Shown: positions 7,122-12,763 of the stretch, piece after piece | How positions within the stretch are numbered: position 1 is the stretch's first letter | How the letters are laid out: every line of letters begins with the position of its first letter | NCBI GenBank assembly: GCA_023396215.1 | Contig: JAEWWW010000012.1 | Span: 1-12,763 of the forward strand | From: Bacillota bacterium | GTDB taxonomy: Bacteria; Bacillota; Clostridia; Oscillospirales; Ruminococcaceae | DNA length: 12,763 nt | Direction of reading: 5' to 3' | Translations under genes and position numbers: made by a program | Notes under the pieces: model-generated | Told to the model about the DNA's origin: nothing | Database searches by the model: none | Seen by the model: only the letters and a program-made list of their open reading frames with translations

Positions 7122-7661
7122 TCAGAGCGCCGTGCCTTTCGCCGGCACAAAAAACCGGGACATATCTACGCCCTCCAGCTCCAGCAGCTTTACTTTGATA
7201 TCAATGCCCCCCGCATACCCTGTCAAGCTCCCGTTTGAGCCGACTACCCTGTGGCACGGGATGATGATGGAGATCGGATTATGCCCCACTGCTCCTCCGA
7301 CCGCTTGGCTTGACATACTTTGTTTGCTCAGCTTCGCGGCCATTTTCTTTGCGATGCCGCCGTAGGTAATCACTTCACCGTAGGGGATGCTGCACAGGAT
7401 TTCCCATACCCCTTGCCGAAACGCGCCGCCAATGGGTGCAAGCGGTAATTCGGAAATATCGGGCTTTTCCCCTGCAAAGTATCTGTCCAGCCACTTTTTT
7501 GCCGTGTCAAACAGCGGAATGTCGTTGTTTTCTATCATGGCTTCGGGTATGGTATTCCCGTGGTACTTTTGCCCCTCTGTCCACAAGCCGACAAGGTTTT
7601 CACCATCGCAGGCAAGTGTGAGCAGGCCCACGGGGGACGGGTGCGTTGTGCAATAGTACAT
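7122..7661 (-). CDS. ogt: Methylated-DNA--[protein]-cysteine S-methyltransferase
   Basis: A 179-residue suicide repair protein that moves the alkyl group from O6-alkylguanine (and O4-alkylthymine) in DNA to its own cysteine. The active site is PCHRV with Cys136 (IIIPCHRVV). Flanking family features are FRQGVWEILCSIPYGEVITYG at about 81-101 (helix-turn-helix, with the Tyr before GG), AVGGAVGHNP (arginine-finger region) and the C-terminal GYAGGIDIKVKLLELEG. The start is ATG 7661: AAGGAGG lies 6 nt upstream and overlaps the TAA of the upstream ada-alkA gene, only 11 bp away. A longer frame upstream has no ribosome site. The gene is intact and probably co-transcribed with and induced by the Ada-like activator. 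Confidence 0.95.
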   Translation of the reverse strand: MYYCTTHPSPVGLLTLACDGENLVGLWTEGQKYHGNTIPEAMIENNDIPLFDTAKKWLDRYFAGEKPDISELPLAPIGGAFRQGVWEILCSIPYGEVITYGGIAKKMAAKLSKQSMSSQAVGGAVGHNPISIIIPCHRVVGSNGSLTGYAGGIDIKVKLLELEGVDMSRFFVPAKGTAL

Positions 7662-7672
7662 TTTGCGCCTCC

Positions 7673-9130
7673 TTACAATGCATTCCAAAGGTTCACGGTA
7701 GCGTAGCTGCGCCACGGCCTCCACGCCTCCGCCATCTTCAACAGCTCTTTTGGCGTGTGGGGTGCAAGGGCCTTTTTGATACCGGCGTCCGTTTCCAGAA
7801 AAGCATCCGGCCATTCCATTGCCCGCATCGCGATATACTGGGCTGTCCAGCTCCCAACCCCGCGAATCGCCATCAGCTTTTTCATTTCATCCTCCGGTTG
7901 GGCCGGGAGGTCGAAATCAATCTCCCCCTCGACAAATGCCCGCGCCAGTTCATGGATGGTTTTCGCCCGTGCCGCAATAATCCCCAGCGGGCCTAAATGA
8001 TTTTCAATCGGTCCCTCCAGCGCCGTGATATCCTCCGGGGAAGGAAACGCGTGAGTCAGTCCCTCTACCCCAGTTTGGACGGGTGTACCGAAGGCCTCCA
8101 CCACCCTTGCGGCCAACGTGCCGGCTGCTTTCACGGTAATCTGCTGGCCCAATACCGCCCGCACCGCCATTTCAAAGGCATCGAAGCAGCCGGGCAAACG
8201 GGTGCCTGAAACACAAAGACCTGGGCGTATCCCGTTCATGGAGGAGAGCGTTTCATAAATTGCGTCGGGGTCGCAATGCAAATCGAACAGACGCCGCACC
8301 CGTGCTAAAATCTGGGGTAGTACAGGTAATAGGGATTCGCTCACTGTGACGGCTAAAGCATCTTTTTTGCGATGGCGTCCTACCCGCAGCCAGCCATAAA
8401 TGTGCGTACCCTCTGGAGTGACAAAATGGGCGGTACGCCAGTATTCACCGCCGCGAACAGCATCGACTCCGGCGATTGCACGGGCCGCAAGAAAACCCAA
8501 CATTTCTTCCCAGCGGTAAGGGGGGCGATACCCAAGTGCCAGGGTAATGTCGCTGCTCTGCTTTTTTTCCTCTGACATTCGTTTCCGCAAAGCCGTTGGC
8601 GAAAGGTTGTAGTGCTTTTTGAAAACATCATTGAAGCGTCGCAGGCTGCCAAACCCCGCGGCCATCGCAACATTCAGCACCGAAAGGTTGGTATCGGTAA
8701 GCAGATTTTTTGCAAGAAGAAGCCTGCACGTTTGCAGGTACTGAACCGGCGAAACATTGTATTCCGCTGTAAATACCCGCCGCAGATGCCGGTCTGTACA
8801 GCGCAGACGCCCAGCCAGTTCCTTCAGGCTCTGTCCACTGCCACAGTTCTCTTCCAGCATCCTTGCCGCCCTGTAAACCAAGTCTGCGGTTGCGTCCACC
8901 TTTGAAGTGCCGGGAGCAAGCTCCGGCCTGCATAGAAGGCAGGGGCGATAGCCGGCCTGTTCTGCCTCTGCCGCCGTGGAATAAAACGTGCAGTTTTCTT
9001 CTTTGGGCTGCCGCGCTTTGCACACAGGGCGGCAGTATATTCCGGTGGTTGATATGCCAACAAAGAAACGTCCGTCGAAGCGGGCGTCTTTTGCCTTAAA
9101 TGCCGCATATAGACTGCTGCTGTTTTGCAA
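7673..9130 (-). CDS. alkA: Ada-type methylphosphotriester sensor fused to AraC regulator and AlkA glycosylase
   Basis: A 485-residue bifunctional activator and repair enzyme. Domains: the Ada zinc-binding domain at about 5-72 with Cys33, Cys37, Cys64 and Cys67 (IYCRPVC, YRPCLLC). Their spacing is the same as in E. coli Ada, where the first Cys accepts the methyl group from phosphotriesters. An AraC-type HTH follows at about 85-185 (LKELAGRLRCTDRHLRRVF, VAMAAGFGSLRRFNDVFKK). Then come AlkA_N at about 195-310 and the HhH-GPD glycosylase at about 315-485, with VLGQQITVKAAG, the hairpin LMAIRGVGSWTAQY and the likely catalytic Asp448 in FLETDAGIKK. The start is taken as TTG 9130, because AGGAGG sits 7 nt upstream. 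An in-frame GTG at 9154 lies upstream of that ribosome site and near the predicted transcription start. The layout matches AdaA-AlkA fusions known from actinobacteria and clostridia. The gene is intact, heads the operon and probably activates it. Confidence 0.93.
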   Translation of the reverse strand: MQNSSSLYAAFKAKDARFDGRFFVGISTTGIYCRPVCKARQPKEENCTFYSTAAEAEQAGYRPCLLCRPELAPGTSKVDATADLVYRAARMLEENCGSGQSLKELAGRLRCTDRHLRRVFTAEYNVSPVQYLQTCRLLLAKNLLTDTNLSVLNVAMAAGFGSLRRFNDVFKKHYNLSPTALRKRMSEEKKQSSDITLALGYRPPYRWEEMLGFLAARAIAGVDAVRGGEYWRTAHFVTPEGTHIYGWLRVGRHRKKDALAVTVSESLLPVLPQILARVRRLFDLHCDPDAIYETLSSMNGIRPGLCVSGTRLPGCFDAFEMAVRAVLGQQITVKAAGTLAARVVEAFGTPVQTGVEGLTHAFPSPEDITALEGPIENHLGPLGIIAARAKTIHELARAFVEGEIDFDLPAQPEDEMKKLMAIRGVGSWTAQYIAMRAMEWPDAFLETDAGIKKALAPHTPKELLKMAEAWRPWRSYATVNLWNAL

Positions 9131-9160
9131 CTCATCGCCTCCTTTGGTGGCCACAACTAC

Positions 9161-9169
9161 AGTATATCA
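9161..9169 (-). promoter_or_regulatory. Extended -10 promoter of the ada-alkA operon
   Basis: On the minus strand TG-A-TATACT (9169-9161) is an extended -10 element. No good -35 is present at the right spacing, as expected for an activator-dependent promoter. The start of transcription would fall near 9154, leaving a leader of about 24 nt with AGGAGG before TTG 9130. Confidence 0.6.
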
Positions 9170-9197
9170 TAATCACCGCAAAAGTCTGGCTGTTTTC

Positions 9198-9220
9198 GGA
9201 CCTGATTTTTTAACAGGTCC
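9198..9220. promoter_or_regulatory. Perfect palindrome just upstream of the ada-alkA promoter
   Basis: GGACCTG (9198-9204) and CAGGTCC (9214-9220) are perfect inverted repeats separated by a 9-nt AT-rich spacer. The centre lies about 55 bp upstream of the predicted transcription start, a usual place for an activator operator. It could be the site for the Ada-like AraC activator. Alternative: a weak hairpin of the preceding transcript, since no T-run follows on the minus strand. Confidence 0.4.
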
Positions 9221-9283
9221 AATCGACGTACTATTACCGCCTTACACCGGTATGATTTGAACGGTCATCAGGACATAGCGAAA

Positions 9284-9322
9284 AGAGCAGGCTGATTTTC
9301 ACACACGGGGTCGGCCTGCTCT
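9284..9322 (-). terminator. Probable terminator between permease gene and ada operon
   Basis: AGAGCAGGC (9284-9292) pairs perfectly with GCCTGCTCT (9314-9322) across a 21-nt loop. On the minus strand the stem is followed by TTTTCGC. It would end transcription coming from the permease gene before the ada operon promoter. The long loop and short T-run lower confidence. Confidence 0.5.
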
Positions 9323-9469
9323 ATAAATTTGAAGTTACCGATTTCGTTTATCTTTCAAGTGTAGTTTTAGTTTAGGAACTTAAAACATTTCACAGGGGTC
9401 TGGCTCAACTTGTAACAATTTGATGCATAAGCTGTGCAAGCTTACAAAATCTTGAGACTTCTATTATTA
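9323..9469. other. AT-rich intergenic stretch, no gene seen
   Basis: About 147 bp lower in GC than the flanking repair genes. A small AAGCT/AGCTT hairpin lies near 9430-9445. I see no supported coding frame, promoter or known element here. Confidence 0.4.
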
Positions 9470-9513
9470 GAATAGCAAAGTAAATTGTCGACTGAATATT
9501 TACTTTGCTATTC
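9470..9513 (-). terminator. 15-bp perfect hairpin overlapping the permease stop codon
   Basis: GAATAGCAAAGTAAA (9470-9484) pairs perfectly with TTTACTTTGCTATTC (9499-9513) around a 14-nt loop. The permease TAG stop (9510-9508) lies inside one arm. On the minus strand it is followed by TAATAATAG, not a clean T-run, so it may act as a terminator, an mRNA 3'-end stabiliser, or both. The stem is AT-rich. Confidence 0.5.
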
Positions 9514-12500
9514 CACGCTTTTCAGCGCCTCCACCATGTTAATGCGGTTAAGAGTATGATTTGTCATCCAATTGACCGTCACTGCAAAGCATAAGGTAAT
9601 GACCACCGAAATCAAATAGCTGGCAGGCTCTATGTGCACCGCAAAATAGATAGACGGCATTTTAAGCGCAGCGGTAAGAAAACCGCTTATAAACCGGCCC
9701 AACGGCAACCCCATGAGGATTCCTGCCACAGTGAGAATCATCGTTTCTTTGTTTACATATTGATGCACTTCGTTATCGTAGAACCCTAAGACTTTGATGG
9801 TGGCAAGTTCTCTTACCCGCTCTGAGATGTTGGTATTGGACAGTGTGAACAGCACCACAAACGCAAGGCCCCCCGCCATAGCGGTAATCAACAAGACCAC
9901 TGCGTTAATCAGGTCAAAGCCAAAATCTCTCTTTAGCGCAGCAATGCTGACGGCAGAAAGCACAGAATCGTTATCCGGCAGTGCTTGCGCGTAAGCGATA
10001 GGGTCAACACAGGCATCCGACAAATGAGCAAGAACACCGTTGGGGGTATACTCGCCAAACATCGACTCATACAACCTCTGCGTCATATATACGTTATTGC
10101 CCAGATAGTTTTGCGCAATGCCGGATATTGTGGCATTGTGCTGCACAAGCGCCATATTCTGCACAAAAACGGTGTCACCCGGCTGGATGTTCAGGATTAA
10201 AGCCACATTCTGCGTAATAAAAACATCCTCGTCATTTAAATCAATCTTTTTGCCGTCGGGATTCATTATGCGAATATAGTCATCTATTGCTTCCCCATCG
10301 GGAATCACCATTAGCTGCACTTTTTCTGATTTTCCATGGGTATTTATCAGCTTAATGCTCTCAATGCGTAAGTTGAGGTAATCCTCAATGTTATCGTCGG
10401 CAGACAGCTGACGAACAAAGCTGTCATTTTTATCATCCTCGGCAACCGCCAGAAGGTCATATTGATAGATGTTTTCGTATTGTTTCGGCGCCAAATCCGA
10501 GATGGAATCCTTAATGGCAAAGCCACAAAGAATCAGGGCGGTGCAGCCCATAATCCCCCCGACTGTCATAAACAGCCGCTTTTTGTATCGGAATAGGTTG
10601 CGCACCGTAACCTTGTTCAGGAATTTGAGGCGGTTCCAGATGACCGGGACGCATTCTAAAAATATGCGTGATCCCGCCCGGGGCGCTTTGGGACGCATAA
10701 GGGTCGCGGGCATCTGTGCCAATTCATGGCGACAGGCAAGTACAGTTGCCCCCACGATACCAACCATAAACAAGGCAACTCCTCCCACGCCATAGGGGAT
10801 ATCAAAGCGCAGGTAATGCCAGGGAAGAGTGTAAAGCTCCTCCGCTAGGATAAAAGATATAAACTTGGGCATCAAGACAAAGCCAAACAGGTCGCCTAAA
10901 AGACCGCCCAACAGGCAGGCTAGCAAGGCAAACAGAATATATTTGTGATATATAGCGGCGTTGCTTAGGCCCAATGCCTTGTATGTCCCGATGAGCCCCC
11001 GTTCTTCTTCCACCATGCGTGTCATGGCGGTCAGGCTCATGAGTACCGCTACGGCCAGAAAAATCACAGGAAAGACCTTCCCTACCGCTTCAATAGAAGC
11101 AAGGTCACTGGTAAAACTGGAATAGCTGTCCAAAGAGGTACGATCCTGCACATACCACGTCGTCATGTTAATGTCAGCCAGTTCGGCATAAGCATCGGCC
11201 AGTTTTTGCCTTGCTTCCTCTTTTTTGTCGGCATATTCCAGTTCCTGCTCTCTTAATTCAGATTCACCGTCAGCCAATTCTTTTTTTCCGTCAATAATCT
11301 CTGCCCATGCATCGGCTATTTTTCTTTTTGCATCAATCTCCTCTGCATTCAGAGTAGCTTCGCCGTCGGCAAGCTCCGCCTTAGCCTTTCTCAACTCTGC
11401 CCATGCTTCTTTGATGTCCTCTTCTCTGGCTTCTATCATCTCGCGGGCAGAATGTATCTCTGCCTCCCCCATGGCCAGCTCTGCTTCGGCTTGGGTCAGC
11501 TGCTGCAAGGCCGCCGACTTTTGCTCTGTAAAGGCGCTTTTGCGGGCATCCAGCACCTGCTGCCCGCCGTTAATTTTGCCCATCCCCAGTGCAGCCTGCA
11601 CAACCTGCGCAATAAGTGACGCATCGGTTTCCGGGCTTTGCCCTTGCAGCGCAGCGGCAAGGGCGGCGCTTTCGGCGGCGGTACCTGCTGCTATGTCACT
11701 GTCGTCCGCACCGGCTACTGCCAGAGCTGCTGATGCATTTACCAGTTCGCTCCATTCATGCTCGGGTAAACTACCGCCAAATGTGCTTTTAAGATGCAAT
11801 ATAGCGGCTTCCATCTGTATCCGTGCTTCATCCAACCGATGTTGAGCCTCATCCAGCTGCTCTTGGGCGGCGGCAAATTCCACCTCAGCCTGCTGGCGCT
11901 CTCGCGCAACCTGTTGTTTTGCCCTATTCAGCCTTTGAGCATTGGCTTCTAGTTCAGCTTTACCTTCTTCCAGTCTTGCCCTGCCGTCCCAGAACTCCTC
12001 CTCGGCATCTTCCAGTTCCTGCTTGGCACTTTCCAGTTCTGCACGTGCCTCTGCAATTTTCCGCTCCGCATCTTTTTGCTCGTCTATAAGAGTGGCTTCA
12101 CCGTCGGCAAGTTCCCACCTGCCTTCAATTATTTCTTTCCAGCCATCTTCAAACTTTTTATCTGCTTCCGCAAATTTTTCGTCCATGGTGATTTCGGCAT
12201 CGGTAATTTTAGTACGGACCTCTGTCAGGACAGAGTTATAACGCAATATTTCCCGCTGTACCTTGATGCGGTTTTCAATGCTGCCAACAGCGGTCTGTAC
12301 CGCATTTTTATATTCATGTGAAAAGCTGTTCATCCCCTGGGTATCATCCAGAATGATATATACCACCGTGAAAATATCACTGTCGGCATCTGCCGCGGTG
12401 ATAAAAAAAGTATAGTCAGCATTTGCAGTAGAGCGAAATGCATTTACATTACCATTGCCGCTGATGTCCCTCGGGTCGGTCACCACACCGGTAATGGTAT

Positions 12501-12763
12501 AGGACGTATTGGCAAAGGTAGGCGTTTCCTCTGCCCAATTCATCTCCATATCTAAATCGATGTTATCCTTATCCGCGGAATCTTGTTTTTCTGTATCCGC
12601 CTGTGCCTTTTCACCGGTTGCCCCGCTGCCCTTTTCAATATCTTCCTCTATGGTGACCGTTTCGCCTATGGCTTTTCCGCTTGCGTCCAAATATTTGGAG
12701 GTGACGGCAATCTCGCCTTTTTCCGTCGGCAGTCTTCCGGAAATCAGATAAGGAGTGCTGAGC
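9508..12763 (-). CDS. FtsX-like ABC transporter permease with long extracytoplasmic coiled-coil hairpin (N-terminus beyond window)
   Basis: 1084 codons are present and the frame continues past the window edge, where LSTPYLISGRLPTEKGEIAV is a typical extracytoplasmic domain of this permease class. Numbering from the edge, a coiled-coil arm spans about 189-326 and a small Ala-rich insert about 327-402. A second coiled-coil arm spans about 403-529. Three membrane segments (about 561-581, then near 10930 and 10770) form the first FtsX domain, followed by a membrane segment near 10540. A second extracytoplasmic domain (about 10480-9920) precedes three last membrane segments near 9870, 9720 and 9590. 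Conserved FtsX features are EEERGLIGTYKALGLS, RVRELATIKVLGF and the end MVEALKSVE. Such proteins use a separate ATPase and transform membranes or export substrates (COG0577 group). The substrate is unknown and the ATPase gene must lie outside. Base composition is more AT-rich than in the repair genes. Confidence 0.9.
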   Translation of the reverse strand, partial: LSTPYLISGRLPTEKGEIAVTSKYLDASGKAIGETVTIEEDIEKGSGATGEKAQADTEKQDSADKDNIDLDMEMNWAEETPTFANTSYTITGVVTDPRDISGNGNVNAFRSTANADYTFFITAADADSDIFTVVYIILDDTQGMNSFSHEYKNAVQTAVGSIENRIKVQREILRYNSVLTEVRTKITDAEITMDEKFAEADKKFEDGWKEIIEGRWELADGEATLIDEQKDAERKIAEARAELESAKQELEDAEEEFWDGRARLEEGKAELEANAQRLNRAKQQVARERQQAEVEFAAAQEQLDEAQHRLDEARIQMEAAILHLKSTFGGSLPEHEWSELVNASAALAVAGADDSDIAAGTAAESAALAAALQGQSPETDASLIAQVVQAALGMGKINGGQQVLDARKSAFTEQKSAALQQLTQAEAELAMGEAEIHSAREMIEAREEDIKEAWAELRKAKAELADGEATLNAEEIDAKRKIADAWAEIIDGKKELADGESELREQELEYADKKEEARQKLADAYAELADINMTTWYVQDRTSLDSYSSFTSDLASIEAVGKVFPVIFLAVAVLMSLTAMTRMVEEERGLIGTYKALGLSNAAIYHKYILFALLACLLGGLLGDLFGFVLMPKFISFILAEELYTLPWHYLRFDIPYGVGGVALFMVGIVGATVLACRHELAQMPATLMRPKAPRAGSRIFLECVPVIWNRLKFLNKVTVRNLFRYKKRLFMTVGGIMGCTALILCGFAIKDSISDLAPKQYENIYQYDLLAVAEDDKNDSFVRQLSADDNIEDYLNLRIESIKLINTHGKSEKVQLMVIPDGEAIDDYIRIMNPDGKKIDLNDEDVFITQNVALILNIQPGDTVFVQNMALVQHNATISGIAQNYLGNNVYMTQRLYESMFGEYTPNGVLAHLSDACVDPIAYAQALPDNDSVLSAVSIAALKRDFGFDLINAVVLLITAMAGGLAFVVLFTLSNTNISERVRELATIKVLGFYDNEVHQYVNKETMILTVAGILMGLPLGRFISGFLTAALKMPSIYFAVHIEPASYLISVVITLCFAVTVNWMTNHTLNRINMVEALKSVE

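Noticed and set aside
9340..9470. Possible insertion-sequence end in the AT-rich gap
   Set aside because: No matching inverted repeat, target duplication or transposase remnant could be found nearby.
11225..11845. 206-codon Ser/Ala-rich plus-strand frame
   Set aside because: It is the complement of the coiled-coil repeats of the permease and shows only composition-driven residues.

Overview
The window comes from a moderately GC-rich, low-GC-Gram-positive-type bacterium, most likely a motile gut-associated Clostridia (Oscillospirales-like). The clues are strong AGGAGG ribosome sites, frequent TTG/GTG starts, a double-Cache chemoreceptor and a very long FtsX-type permease. The taxon is an inference. 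Every gene I can support lies on the minus strand, so transcription runs from high to low coordinates.

Right part (9508-12763): the 3' part of a giant FtsX-like ABC transporter permease. Its extracytoplasmic part folds as two long coiled-coil arms around a small insert. It ends in a large perfect hairpin. The next ~380 bp hold further hairpins and the promoter of a DNA-alkylation repair operon.

Middle (6188-9130): that operon. A fused Ada sensor/AraC/AlkA glycosylase is followed after 11 bp by an O6-methylguanine methyltransferase (ogt). Next comes a truncated DUF1848 gene that starts directly at the ogt stop, then a second HhH-GPD glycosylase. The operon would sense methylphosphotriesters and repair O6-alkylguanine and N-alkylpurines.

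Decayed zone (about 3.3-7.1 kb): DUF1848 fragment; Gfo/Idh dehydrogenase with its N-terminus deleted and a +1 frameshift; DeoR-type regulator with two nonsense codons, one frameshift and a lost C-terminus; a 70-codon PHP-type remnant; and a chemoreceptor broken by a single in-frame TAG. A 16-bp-stem terminator separates this run from the chemoreceptor.

Left part (1-3877): the chemoreceptor; a 164-bp palindromic, TA-flanked MITE-like element that abuts the receptor and supplies the TA of its stop codon; a nested hairpin leader; and a membrane sensor with extracellular domain and PAS domain, cut by the window edge.

No CRISPR, tRNA, rRNA or intact transposase was seen. I did not find a clearly new multi-gene system. 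The most interesting items are the MITE-like element, the TAG in the receptor, the deletion-fusion mosaic and the palindrome just upstream of the ada-alkA promoter.
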